This document shows, piece by piece, positions 53,401-62,740 of a DNA stretch of 64,000 bases. The notes below the pieces were generated by a model that did no database searches, was not told the origin of the DNA, and worked only from the letters and a program-made list of their open reading frames with translations. The DNA comes from Pterois miles (Eukaryota; Chordata; Actinopteri; Perciformes; Scorpaenidae), in the NCBI GenBank assembly GCA_947000775.1, contig CAMQGK010000052.1, forward strand, positions 34,762,501 through 34,826,500, in the 5' to 3' direction. How positions within the stretch are numbered: position 1 is the first letter of the stretch; each line of letters starts with the position of its first letter. Both the position numbers and the translations under genes were made by a program.

Positions 53401-56400
53401 CTGAATAATACCGTTCCTCCAAACTGCTGTACTGTAATGAAATCCTCCATTAACTGAGAAAGTACTGTGAAAAATCCTTGTCGACATTGTGTTTCAGTTT
53501 TAATGATTCTGTTTGTGTTTCTTGTAAAAACAACAACACACAATCGTTTTCTCCTTAAAGCAAGAGACATAAAAAAAAAAAAAAATAATAATCCGGCGAC
53601 CACTTTATGTGTTCTGTGATCTAGCGGTGTCACCGTTACTGGATTAAATGTTAAATGTAAGTGTTAATGTTAAGTTAAATGTAAAGTTTAGTTAATGGAA
53701 ACATTCCTCCCCTAACCAGTCAGTCCTGTACGGTTCATAGACTCCTCTATATAATATCATTTTATTAATAATCTGCTGTTTGGAGGGATTTTCAGTAGAA
53801 TAAATGCTGATCAATCACAATAGCAATATGTTTCCTATAGTGATAAAATACTGGTTACGTCTGACAGTATTTGTTTGGCCTCCAGCAGCATTCTGGGTTT
53901 CTCATGTTCCCCAGGAACAGTAACTGCCCACAGCTGCTCTACTGTCTGCTAACTATGTTAAATGGTGACTTTGAGCCAAAAGCGTCCGTGGTTGCTCATA
54001 ATAACTTGCGTAAATGTTCGGTGTAGATCATAAAACCAGGTGATTATGTCTTTAAATTGGATTAAAGTCAAATCGAAGCCTTTCACAAGGACATCTACGT
54101 GTTCTGTTCATGATCCACTACGAGCAACTACGACACATTCGGTTGAGAGTCAGTTAACACGGTTAGCAGACACTCTAATGTGACAACTCTGTGGTCATTG
54201 CTTTGCGCTAGTCAGAGAAACTAATGTTATATTTCACCATTATACCAGAGCTAATTGATTATTTTATTCTGTGGGACCACTGCCTCCTCTAGACAGTGCC
54301 TTTAGTCCTCTGACATTAGCTACACTAGCTAAGCAGTGCTAACGTAGCTGACGTTACTTGTTTCACCATGTTAGGCAGCTGAGAACTGCTCAGGTTCTTC
54401 CCAAACTCCATTACATAGAAAGTAAAAGTAGAAAACAGTCCACTTCTGGGGACAGTCTGCAGTCAGACGTGTACTGTGAGGTGTCACAGCAGCAATGGCG
54501 ACTTGGTTACTTCCAGCGTTTCCCCAGGTTTGTGTTTCTCGTCTAGTAGGTGCAGTCGTCTTGTTTTGGTGAGAAATGTTTAAAGTTTCTTTGGAGATTT
54601 TTCCCATGACTTTTTTTTTTGTGAAAACTGTTTTCCTCTCTCAGGTGAGTCGATTGTTGGCGGGTGAAGATGTTTTCTCAGCTCTGGACAGCGTTTTGGA
54701 GAGGATCAGTGACCTGCAACAACTGGTGTCCACCTGGTCTGAAAATCTATCAGAGGATGACTGTCAGAGAGGCTCCTCCTCCTCCTCCTCATCTTCCTCG
54801 CCTTCCTCCCAGGATTCACCTGGTCATGGCTCCTCAGCTGCCTCTCCCTGCCCATCCTCCCCCAGCCACATCCACCTGGAGACGCAGCATCCGGAGGAGG
54901 AGGAGGTGGAGGTAAAGATACATGACGAGGTACCTGTGAACGGAGATGAGCCAAAGACCAGATCACCACAACCCAGGAGAAGGTGAGAAATCTCTGAGTG
55001 TAATGAAAACCGCTATTAAATGGAGTTTTATTTATAGAGCATATCGTATTTCACAAGCAGTATAACTCAGAGTGTCTCGCAGGTGTTGATAAAGGCAGAT
55101 CGGGGTCATTAAATAGACAGTCGATGCGAAGAGCTCTTGAACAAGAGGAGTGATGTTTAAGTTCCTTCCTTTAAAAGCTAATGTGTTTGCCAGATATTGA
55201 TCAGCATTAAAATTCGGATCTAAGAAATACAAACAAATAACCGGACACTTTAAAATGCCCTGAATCTTTGTAAATGTGAGTGACCATGTGCAGCAGAGCA
55301 CTAGTAATGACAGTTATGGGGATTTATTCCCTCAGGCACCAACCAAGATACAAATGTGAGGCACTAAAGATAAGAGCAGTAACATCATGGTCAATAGTTT
55401 TGATCGCCTCTTTATACTGCTGCTTTTATATCTCTTTTTGTTCTCCGATATAGAACAATAAAAAGCTATGAGGCCTCTCCTGTAATGTAAAGTCAGTCAC
55501 ATTATCAGTGTTTGCTGATGGACGCTGTGTTTGCTATACTTTACTGGCTTTTGGTGTAGCTGCCCCATTACTGAATGTGTCTGAATGTGTGGACTGTAGA
55601 CAGGTGTTGTGTCTGAATCGGCTTTTTAACCACACTAGCGTCATATCTCCAGATACACAGATATACAGGAATGACTGTTGGTGCAGCACGTTGGTTAATC
55701 TGGGGGGCAGTTATTGTTCCTGGGGGCCACATGAGAAACTCAGATTGTCGGGGGCCAAACAAATACTGTCAGACATAGTTCAGCATTTATTCTACTGAAA
55801 ATCCTCCAAACAGCAGATTATGACTAAAATGACATTATATACAGGAGTCTATGAACCGTACAGGACTGACTGGTTAGGGGAGGAATGTTTCCATTAACTA
55901 AACTTAACATTTAACTTAACATTAACACGTACAGATTACATTTAACAACATTTAACTTAACATTAACCCTTCCATTTATCATGTACCTTAACATGAACCC
56001 TTCCCTCTCCTCCTGTGGTTCCTCTCTGCTTCAGTATCTCAGCCAGCAGCCCCTCGGCTGGCCTCTCCTTCTCATCTCCAGACAGCTTTCTGGATCTTTC
56101 TGCAGGTTTTGTCTCAAAGTGACGTTCTAGTTGCTAGCTCACGGCTTCACCGCCAACCTCCGAAAAACTTATCAGTCCCTGACTTGTTATAGACGAGTCT
56201 CCTCAGCAGGTGCCGCTGATTCAAACATCACTGACGTCAGTTTACATTAACGTGAAGTGTGACAGGAAGAAGCTCACTAACAATACACCAGCATTTCAAA
56301 ACAAAAGCATTTTTTTTTTTTAGCTTCGTAGGTAAAATTGTGTGGTTTGTGTGAGACCTCCCGGGCCGGGCAGAACCATCACGAGGGCCGGTTAAGACCC

Positions 56401-59400
56401 GCGGGTCTGAGTTAAACTAAACTTTTAATATGGTTCTCAGAGGATGATTCTTGATTTACTGTATTGTAGAGCTGCAAAGATGAATTGATTATTTGTTAAC
56501 TATTCGGCAACTATTTTGAGAGTCGATTATTCTTTGAGTAATTTTTTATGTAAAAAGTCAAAATTCTCTGATTGCAGCTTTTTAAATGTGAATATTTTCT
56601 GGTTTCTTTACTCTGACAGTAAACTGAATATGTTTGAGTTGTGGACCAAACAAGACATTTGAGGACGTCATCTTGGGCTTTGGGAAACACTGATTATCAT
56701 TTTTGACCATTTTCTGTTATTTTATAGACCAAACAACTAATCGATTAATCAACATCACCATCAATCAACAATGAAAATAATGGTTAGTTGCAGCTCTACT
56801 TTGATGATCCCCTGACAGCATCTAGTCTTAACAACGGGTCAAAAATTCAACTTTAGTTTGTGACGACAAAGTGTACAAATATGTGTTTACATGCTAAATG
56901 GTAGTTATAGTTTTAGCTTAGTGTTAACATGATATGCTGTGCACATACCTGACTGAAGTTGAACCAGATCTGACAATGTGGAAATGAGCAAGACAAGCAT
57001 AAAGTATAGTAGCCTGTTAACGTTCAGATCACGTCAATATGCAAATGTGAGCATGCCAGCATGTTAAATGCTGTGTGCTAAATGCATATTATCATCCTGT
57101 AGTTGTCAATATGCAGATTAACATGCTATCTATAAGCATGCTGACATGCCTTCGTTAAGACAGCAAGTTAAATTTAGTTGTGCTTGGAACTGTACTATGG
57201 GCGCTTTCACAAGCCAAAATTTAGCCCCTTTTAATCAAACTCGGTGCAGTTTGGATGGTCGCGAACACGGTAATCATCCTCTAAAACAAGTGGTCTGAGA
57301 CCAGTAAATAACACATTAACATGAGTGGGAGAGGACTTACCTGGACTTCTGCAGAAGCCTGATGTTTCTTCGACATCTGGGCTGAAGAGATCATACAGAA
57401 TATGCCAAATAAAGTCCACAAAAATAGTGTGTGTGTGTAGTGTCTTTGATTGTGATGTGTTAAAAGCTGTGTGTGTTTGTGTGTATGAGTATATATAGAA
57501 GTATACTTATCTGTTGTCACTGCTGTGTGTCCAGCAGAGTGAGCCAGCAGCTGCACTGGTCCAGTGAGCAGAGCCTGCCCACTCTGCCCACTCTGCCCAC
57601 TCTGCCCACTCTGCCCACTCTGCCCACCAGTCCTGGAGTGGAGAACCAGTCTGCGTCCCAGTTCCTCCTGCTGCAGAAGCTCTCGCTGCTCAAACTCACA
57701 GCTCTGATGGACAAATACTCCCCGTCCAGTAAGCAGGGCTGGAACTGGTAGGTGTGAAAAGACGGAGGGTTTTTTTGTGTGTGTGGTTTCATAGATGAAA
57801 ATGAACGAGGGTGGAGGAGATGTTGTAGGAAGCTGGTGAGAAGCCAAACTCTGTGTTTGTACCCGGATTCTTTGCTCCTGCACACCTACTGGAGAAACTT
57901 CTTCAAGGAAACAACTGTGGAAAGGAGGGCAGGTGGGTGGGTGGAGGGTAAATATTTCATGCAGCCTATTTAGATAATTCATTCATTATTCATGGCTCAG
58001 GTGCAACCTTGCCTCAGCTTAAAAAAAAAACACAAAAAAACATCAGCAACATCCTTCAAGAGCAATAGCTCCTCTCTGCTCACGGGTTCAGGCGTTATGG
58101 GTTATTTTGGACTGTATGTCTGAACTCTCATCTCTGAATTAATCTCTGTGTTTACGGACTTATATTTATTTGTAAATATTTATTTCTAATATTTCTTTCT
58201 CGCTCATATAGATAGAGATGCACAGATCAGTCGGCTGCTGACTGAAACCGGTCATGACAGATGATCCATCTCGTATTTGCTGGTCACATCTACACTTTCT
58301 TTTTTATGTTTTTTACTAAGCAAATGGATTCAACGTACAATCCAGACATATACATTCAAGGCTCATTTTCATTAACTTAGATAGGTAAGAGAAAATAAGG
58401 TGCAAATACCTCAACACAAAATAAATAATATAAAATCTAATAAAACAGGAAGTACCAACCAGCTGACCAGTATCCCCATTGTCTGCCCTCCCAGACCCAC
58501 TTCACCAGCCCTCCCTACTCGTGCTGCAGATTGTGCGTCCTGACTTGTTGATGGTTGAAATTATTTTCCAGGATGTGGTTAAAAAAGTTAATCTGGAGCC
58601 TTGCTGTCAATTCTAGCTCTTAGAGGGATAATTGGAACCAGTAAGTCAGACTTTTAAAAAATCGGTGCACCTCTGCTCATAGAGCAGCATATGCAGAAGG
58701 TTGTCGAGGTCAAACCCAGCAATGTCTCAGCACAGAAGAACATTAAGAAATTGTTTAAAGTGATAAAGCTACAACAGCTACTTTTATGTGAAATACAGCA
58801 GGTTGAAATAAACAGGAGTAATCCTTTAAAGCTGCTCTATAAGCTTCTATGAGCCTCTCTGTGTTAACACAGCTGGCCATCTGTGCACGCTTTTAGTGCA
58901 CGTTTGTGCATGAGAGCGTGCCCCACTCTAACTCATGGCCGCCGTTCTGCACTGCGCTCATGTGGCGATTAAAGCTGATAACGCCATCCCGATGGACTGC
59001 ACCGTCACAGGAGCACCCATGCTCCAGCTCCCCCCGTTAGCACCGTTAGCTCTGTCAGCAGTGTTGCTGTAGTTTTCACTGTTAGTGCTGTTAGCTGTGA
59101 GCCCGCGGAGGCAACAGAAATGCTTAGTCTTGCATTTAGCGTCTTAGATGCTTACTGTTGTGGCAACAGTGTAGGTCCCTGTTAGGGGAGGGACCGGTTC
59201 GTGGAAAAATCCGAACCGTTCGGTTCGCTAGTCACGGTTCGGTTCGCTAGTCACGGTTCGGTTTGCTAGTCACGGTTCGGTTCGCTAGTCACAGTTCGGT
59301 TCGCTAGTCACGGTTCGGTTCGCTAGTCACGGTTCGGGTCGTGTATGTATCGTTCGGTTCATTTGAAATAGGTTATGAGGCCAATTGTGTATCTTTTTCT

Positions 59401-62400
59401 AGTCAAGGCCTATGGAAAGAGGCTGGGACACGGCGGGCAGGAATTTGAGGTATAACACCTGTGCAGTCTCCGTTGTGTTAAGGTCTACTGAAAGAGGCAG
59501 ACACGGGTCTTGGGGTATGGGGTATGATACATGCACTGTTGCGTTGCTACTGGCTCAAACTGCAGGTGTTGTACCCCAGTAATATGACGCATGACCCCTC
59601 CTCGCGTTCTGTATTTGATGTCCTTACAGAGGTAGTGAGGGTACGGCAGGGACAGTAGTACTAGTAGGACAAAGGTCCTGGGACACAAACCAAGGCCTGT
59701 GTCTTTGAATAAGGATTTGTCAGACTGTTGAGCTCAAAAGCTGTTCTTGTTTAAGACGTAGGATGTTTTCACTGCACTTTTTATTGACATACATGGATTT
59801 AATGAGATCAGTGTTTTGCCTCCTACACTGTTTTTAGAATAAGCCCTCATGCAAAATTGAGACAAATTCATTTTTAAGAATAGAAAGGGGCTGTTATGCT
59901 CAAAGAGATAAGGTTGAATATGGGAACTGAGTGTTGAACAAAAAACCCTCCCTGAAATTACTCCTCACAGATATTCCTTTTTAATTTACGGGATCAAACG
60001 TGTGTTCGGGGGGATATTCGGGAACAACAGCTGCTCTTTGGCAGCAGGGTAAAGACGCATCAGTGAGGCTTCCTGTAGTTCAGGTGTGGCGTGTTTTAGC
60101 ATTTCAAACAGCTCCATTTTACAAAGATTAAACATTAATAAATCACATGAAAAGGGAGCAAAATTGAGGAGAAATCATGTCAGAACTGACATACGGGAAA
60201 CGGGATGAAAACATCAAGCTAACAATTTGTTCAACACAGCAGGATTGTTGAATGAACACAAACTCTGAAGTGCAAATGAATTCTTTCTTTCTCACAAATG
60301 ATGGTGAACATCATGGTCCGTCACCTGAAACTGGATTGTTTGACAATAATAAAACTTGGATTTGGCATCTTTTTTTATTCAGCCACAGTCATCTCCCATC
60401 TCGTTGGTTACACATTGAAGGTCACTGACGAACAAACTCCGTAGTGAATAACTCTGATGGAGAGCTAAGTGAGAATATTAATACCGCTTTAATATCGGTC
60501 CATTACATACAAGGCCATGAATAGCAGCACCTCTAATTCACACATATCTTGTTTGATTAATCCATACAAAAACTGAGGTGTAAAAATGCACAAGCGTTAT
60601 GTGCTGGACATTTTGAGTACAGTTCAACACATTAATGGAAATAGTGAGCTTTAGAGGAGCTGGTAGGCAGATTTATGTTTCTGTTGGACTGAGCCATGCA
60701 AGCTGTTTGCCCATTTCCAGTCCTTGTATTGAGCAGACAGACATGACAGTGTTATCAGTCTTTTCACTGACTATTCATCAGAATTCAAATCAGCAGATTT
60801 TACCAAATGTCAAACTATTGCTTTAAGCCTTTGAACTCGGCAGTAGAAATGGTCTACCAGTGCCTACGTTGGTATTTAGAGTATCTTCAGATGCTTCCCT
60901 AAAATCTGTTCAACCGAAAGCAAAGGCACTTTGATAGTTTTGTTACGTCTTGCGTGTCCATCACAAGTGTCCAATATGACGACGGTAAAGACAGAAGCCT
61001 CACATTTCTGCTCCAAAAAGAACGAACGCTCTAGCTGTTATGCTTTTCTATTTTACATCGATTTAAATGATATCAACGATCTGCTGGGACTACCAGCAGG
61101 AAATCACGATTTTAAAGGGTAACAAGAAACCTGTTTAACACATCCACGTAGAACTGAGCCAAGTGTTCCTGGAAAAAAAGGGAAAAAACCCTCTTCAGGC
61201 TTCAACAGTTAAAGTCTTGTCATTTCAGTGATTTAATCGCTTGTGCCAAAGCGAGTGCTAGATGATTCAAAATACAGCAATTAACTGCTGATTGCGATGG
61301 CTGATACTCGGAGGCTCTTTGCCCAAAATAGATGGTATGTGTCAGAGAGCTGCTGTTAGATGTGGAAGAAAAGCATTTAGAGTGCATGTGTGATGACATT
61401 TTGTCTTTGACTCTGTGCTGTGGTGACAGCTACAGAGCCTTTAAACCAAGCACAGAAGAGGTTTCATTAATAATTGTTGGAGGATCGCTCTTTCTTTTAA
61501 ATATAACTATAATAAGACTGTTTTTATTCAGAGTGCAGAGTTAGAAACTAACAAACACTGCAGATTTCTGTGGGGTTTTCCAACGGGAGAGAAAAGCGAA
61601 ACACCAGTCATTGGTATTAATAGTTAAAAGGTCGCTGATGTCAGTTCAGACACATGAACAAACTTCCAGCAGTCTCTCTATAATCTCTCTGATCAGTGTC
61701 CATGGATTCCTGCTGCCTATATGTTTTTCCTGCAGAGCTGACACTCATTTTGGAGATCAGTGGGGACTTGTGTAATAAGAAATGGTTATTTGGCTCTTCC
61801 TTCAAAAGGAAACAGCAGCCAGGACACTTGACTTTACACAAATTCTCAGGATATTTGCCGAATTATTCAGATAGCTTTTCAACATTATATAACTCTTTCC
61901 TTGGCGCTAGTCCATGCTGTTTGACTGCATCTTAAAACAGGAGGACTGCAGGGTCTAACTGAAGTCTCCTACAGGACTGTTCCTAAACCACCGAGGAAGA
62001 CCAAAGTGATGGAGGTGAAAGGCCGGCAGGTTTTTGGGGTTCCTCTGCTCCTCAGCGTGCGGCAGACAGGAGAGCCACTTCCTCCCAGCATCCTCCGAGC
62101 GCTGGTCTACCTGAGGACCGAGTGTTTGGACCAGGTAATGATTTCAGAAACACTAGGAGGCGCTGTTGGACATGATGTGTTGCAGAGTAACTTCAAGGAT
62201 CTGATTTAATAGTTTTGAGGCGTGACATCAGTCAAAAAAAAGTTAATGAGCATAAACCATTTTTGAAAAACTAATAATTTTAAAATGATAACTTAGTAAC
62301 AGAGGGTATTTTTTTCATGCATATGAAGGACTATTTTGCTTGTTATTAAATGTATGTATTTCAGTTGTATTGTGTTCTCTCTCAGGTGGGTCTTTTCCGT

Positions 62401-62584
62401 AAGTCCGGGGTGAAGTCTCGTATCCAGTACCTCCGTGAGCTGGTGGAGTCTGATCCAGACGGCGTTTCGTACGACGGTCAGTCTGCCTTCGACGTGGCCG
62501 ACATGGTGAAGCAGTACTTCAGAGATCTGCCTGAACCCATCTTCACCAGCAAACTCTGCGAGACCTTCCTCCACATTTACCAAT
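44359..62584 (+). CDS. dlc1: DLC1-like RhoGAP gene, partial (10 internal coding exons)
   Basis: Multidomain GTPase-activating protein of the DLC (deleted in liver cancer) family. These proteins switch off RhoA-type GTPases at focal adhesions. Exons: 44359-44430, 44513-44594, 46374-46437, 48182-48792, 51355-51568, 51728-52132, 54645-54982, 57535-57747, 61975-62134, 62386-62584. All have AG/GT borders and their phases join without a stop, giving about 785 codons. Order: SAM domain, serine-rich linker with SIYDNVP and an LD-like helix, basic stretch, start of RhoGAP. The linker segments SSAVSTPSPVTR, VNWRTGSFHG and SPCPSSP match DLC1 as I recall it better than STARD13 or STARD8. PIFTSKL in the RhoGAP exon is more STARD8-like, so the paralogue call is less certain than the family. 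The start exon and the rest of RhoGAP plus START are not in the window. Confidence 0.9.
44513..44594 (+). CDS. dlc1: dlc1-like exon B: second half of SAM domain
   Basis: This exon follows an 82-nt intron. It completes an Asp codon split by that intron, then encodes 26 residues (CRFPVDIEWA...ALDSLC), and ends in phase 2 before gtaaca. The FP(V/I)DI....K.(D/E)H.FLD.DA...LC pattern is that of DLC1 (FPIDISLVKREHDFLDRDAIEALC as remembered). This fixes the family and extends the SAM domain. Confidence 0.92.
45285..45470. mobile_element. Interspersed repeat fragment (SINE/LINE-like)
   Basis: The text from cactcaaagcacttcacatg to gccggggatcgaaccaccga is a familiar fish interspersed repeat, with a B-box-like ggggatcgaacc. 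It lies in dlc1 intron 2. Class assignment is by recognition only. Confidence 0.6.
46100..46347 (+). mobile_element. LINE 3' end with (TCTTA)n tail
   Basis: AT-rich sequence typical of a fish non-LTR retrotransposon 3' UTR. It leads to ctgtgggactaataaaggaat and then a (tctta)n tail ending near 46347. The tail stops about 26 nt before exon C of the dlc1-like gene, so it borders that exon's polypyrimidine tract. L2/CR1-like assignment is inference. Confidence 0.7.
46374..46437 (+). CDS. dlc1: dlc1-like exon C: end of SAM domain
   Basis: The acceptor tract cccctctttcag lies just 3' of a (TCTTA)n retrotransposon tail. The first base completes an Arg codon. The exon then reads 21 residues (RLSTLNKCVE...RRSKRR) and ends in phase 0 before gtgagt. 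RRL(S/N)TLNKC is the conserved last helix of the DLC SAM domain. The basic PRRSKRR end is richer in Arg/Lys than the usual DLC1 sequence here. Confidence 0.9.
46880..47258 (-). mobile_element. tRNA-derived interspersed repeat with (ATCC)n end
   Basis: Read on the - strand, it opens with a tRNA-like head (GTGGTGCAGTGGTTAGCGCT, then B box GGTTCGAATCC). It runs through ggagaaaacccacgctgac (shown + strand) and ends in a short TGGA/ATCC repeat. This is a very common fish repeat, recognised from its text. A partial copy in the other orientation is at 24150-24345. It lies in dlc1 intron 3. Confidence 0.8.
48182..48792 (+). CDS. dlc1: dlc1-like exon D: serine-rich linker, first part
   Basis: Starts in phase 0 after ctccttccag and ends in phase 2 before gtgagg; 203 residues. 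Conserved landmarks are an acidic start (GDDGDEED) followed by CAISPNWTY and RRWRRLD, then SSSSTESE, a basic SLLRKMEKLRLRG segment near residue 160, and IVSGPVQVQEEE near residue 187. Each has a counterpart in the same order in DLC1 (CAISGKWTF, SLLKRMESLKLKS, LIISGPILQEG from memory). The linker is expected to be mostly disordered and a phosphorylation target, which is family knowledge. Reading on past the donor meets a stop at once. Confidence 0.9.
48808..49228. mobile_element. Truncated copy of the 10.1-kb DNA transposon in dlc1 intron 4
   Basis: Begins cacgttatgatagtcccagt within 16 nt of the exon D donor and ends at the terminal repeat attgacagcccta. A retrotransposon tail is nested at 49080-49141. 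The left half of the element is missing. Confidence 0.75.
49080..49141 (-). mobile_element. LINE/SINE tail fragment nested in a DNA transposon
   Basis: agataagataagatattcc tttattagtccacgagggga is the same 3' end. It sits inside the repeat copy at 48808-49228 in dlc1 intron 4, so it inserted after that copy. Confidence 0.65.
49861..50138 (+). promoter_or_regulatory. CpG-rich promoter-like region inside dlc1 intron 4
   Basis: I count over 50 CpG in the 600 bp from 49861, against CpG-poor surroundings. It holds a perfect 16-bp palindrome AAGTCTCGCGAGACTT (49952-49967). Its core, TCTCGCGAGA, is a known vertebrate core-promoter element. It also has a GC box (ccccgccccc near 50044). There is no TATA box. 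A candidate start codon and donor follow at 50139-50188. The gctaacgttagc repeats at 50270-50286 are common around fish transcription starts. It could serve a nested gene, an internal dlc1 promoter, or a - strand transcript. Confidence 0.55.
50139..50187 (+). CDS. Candidate first coding exon (16 codons), unassigned
   Basis: atg in a good context (caaaaatgg) opens MEENKHGGSELLEQQS. It ends in phase 1 at cag|gtaaac, a good donor. It sits just downstream of the CpG-rich promoter-like region. Joining to the next dlc1-like exon (51355, which needs phase 2) would shift the frame and meet a stop, so it is not a simple dlc1 alternative first exon. I do not recognise the peptide. A possible next exon is 50529-50672 (acceptor ccttcag, donor gg|gtaact, open in this phase), but its acceptor tract is weak. 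Confidence 0.3.
51355..51568 (+). CDS. dlc1: dlc1-like exon E: serine-rich linker, second part
   Basis: The first base completes a Gly codon after tctccag; 71 residues follow, ending in phase 0 before gtcagt. The run ISSSSSSSHSESSSAVSTP followed by SPVTRVRS corresponds to the DLC1 segment SSSSSQSETSSAVSTPSPVTRTRS. An in-frame alternative donor (atc|gtgagt) lies at 51523/51524 and would drop the last 15 residues. The Ser run is coded by agc/agt repeats, so its length may vary. Confidence 0.88.
51728..52132 (+). CDS. dlc1: dlc1-like exon F: linker with tensin-binding type motif
   Basis: Follows a 159-nt intron that contains in-frame stops, so it must be spliced. Phase 0 at both ends; 135 residues. 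Landmarks: a poly-Asn run (coded by aac) near the start, PNGHKPGTFP near residue 25, VNWRTGSFHG near residue 50, and RLSIYDNVP near residue 102. In DLC1 the SIYDNVP motif is the tensin SH2/PTB contact that helps place the protein at focal adhesions (family knowledge). All its residues are kept. A Gly/Ser-rich tail precedes the gtaggt donor. Confidence 0.9.
52133..54644. other. dlc1 intron 6; nothing recognised
   Basis: 2.5 kb, with a short A run at 53570-53585 and no clear repeat family. 53700-53880 shares text with 55795-55880 in the next intron on the opposite strand (cagtcctgtacggttcatag versus its complement), a dispersed repeat pair. Confidence 0.55.
54645..54982 (+). CDS. dlc1: dlc1-like exon G: LD-like helix and Ser/acidic region
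   Basis: The acceptor is cctctctcag; the exon starts in phase 0 and ends in phase 2 before gtgaga; 112 residues. VFSALDSVLERISDLQQLVSTWSE near the start aligns with the DLC1 helix containing LDDIL. That helix acts as an LD motif for talin and focal adhesion kinase in DLC1 (family knowledge). Here the core reads LDSVL, so binding is plausible but untested. A nine-residue serine run coded by tcc/tca repeats follows, then SPCPSSPSHIHLE, which matches DLC1, then an acidic EEEEVEV stretch and a basic end PQPRR. Confidence 0.88.
56035..56105 (+). other. Candidate cassette exon in dlc1 intron 7 (71 nt)
   Basis: A strong acceptor (ctctcctcctgtggttcctc, then tctgcttcag) is followed by 71 open nucleotides encoding SISASSPSAGLSFSSPDSFL-like Ser-rich sequence and a cag|gttttg donor. 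Spliced between exons G and H it would shift the frame and give a stop in exon H within two codons. Read through, it stops at tga 18 nt past the donor. It may be a poison exon, an alternative end, or chance. Confidence 0.25.
56467..56799. mobile_element. MITE-like DNA transposon in dlc1 intron 7
   Basis: The ends tagagctgcaa and ttgcagctcta are perfect inverted repeats. Subterminal gattatttgttaac and aactaatcgattaatc repeats are typical of a widespread fish element. Confidence 0.8.
57535..57747 (+). CDS. dlc1: dlc1-like exon H: linker end before the basic stretch
   Basis: The acceptor is a CAGCAG tandem, so the exon can start at 57535 or 57538. The codon split by the intron then gives Ser-Arg or Arg only. 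Seventy residues follow, ending in phase 2 inside a Trp codon before gtaggt. QLHWSSEQSLP corresponds to the DLC1 LRWHSFQSSHRPSL segment. LLQKLSLLKLTALMDKYSPSSKQGWNW matches DLC1 LLQKYSLLKLTALLEKYTPSNKHGFSW. Between them is a sixfold Leu-Pro-Thr repeat coded by a 9-bp tandem (57575-57628). The family motif DSGVGASLTR expected just before this point is absent. Confidence 0.9.
58213..58677. mobile_element. Non-autonomous DNA transposon in dlc1 intron 8
   Basis: Inverted ends: agagatgcacagatcag on the left, and atcggtgcacctctgc on the right. No coding seen. Confidence 0.6.
59188..59470. mobile_element. End fragment of the hAT-type family with 19-bp repeats
   Basis: Same end as at 29170 (ggttcatttgaaataggtta, gaaagaggctgggacac). 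Between the terminus and this segment are about six tandem copies of a 19-bp unit, tagtcacggttcggttcgc (59224-59332). It lies in dlc1 intron 8. Confidence 0.75.
59471..61974. other. 3' part of dlc1 intron 8; nothing recognised
   Basis: 2.5 kb with no repeat family identified and only chance open frames. Confidence 0.55.
61975..62134 (+). CDS. dlc1: dlc1-like exon I: basic stretch and start of RhoGAP
   Basis: After a 4.2-kb intron the first base completes the split Trp codon. Fifty-three residues follow, ending with a whole Gln codon before gtaatg. VPKPPRKTKV is the counterpart of the DLC1 polybasic segment VPKFMKRIKV, a phosphoinositide contact in DLC1 (family knowledge). VFGVPL...TGEPLPPSI...LVYLRTECLDQ is the N-terminal part of the RhoGAP fold. 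Fewer basic and aromatic residues are kept in the polybasic part than in DLC1. Confidence 0.92.
62386..62584 (+). CDS. dlc1: dlc1-like exon J: RhoGAP catalytic segment
   Basis: The acceptor is tctctctcag; 66 residues, ending in phase 1 before gtgagc. It contains VGLFRKSGVKSRIQ, whose Arg (codon 62398-62400) is the arginine finger that completes the GTPase active site in RhoGAP proteins. Next come GQSAFDVADMVKQYFRDLPEPIFTSKL and ETFLHIYQ. The length between the finger and DVAD equals that of DLC1, with no gap. The catalytic residue is present, so an active GAP is expected. The next exon should continue the Tyr codon (t| then ..) and lies past the window. Confidence 0.95.
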
Positions 62585-62604
62585 GTGAGCAGTTTTATAT
62601 ATAT

Positions 62605-62740
62605 ATAGGGATGGAACAGTTCAAGTAAAATAAATCTGACCCGTCACGGTTCGGTAGTCACGTTCGGGGCGTGTATGTATTGTGTGGTTCATTTGAAATA
62701 GGTTATGAGGCCCATTGTGTGTGTTTTTTTTTTTTCATGT
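62605..62740. mobile_element. End fragment of the hAT-type family
   Basis: Starts atatagggatggaacagttc and continues to ggttcatttgaaataggtta and tgaggcccattgtg, the same end as 59188 but with no repeat expansion. It begins 21 nt after the exon J donor. Confidence 0.65.

Noticed and set aside
44359..62584. Assignment of the RhoGAP gene to stard13 or stard8
   Set aside because: The linker motifs (SSAVSTPSPVTR, VNWRTGSFHG, SPCPSSP) fit DLC1 better. The PIFTSKL segment resembles STARD8, so a phylogeny would settle it.
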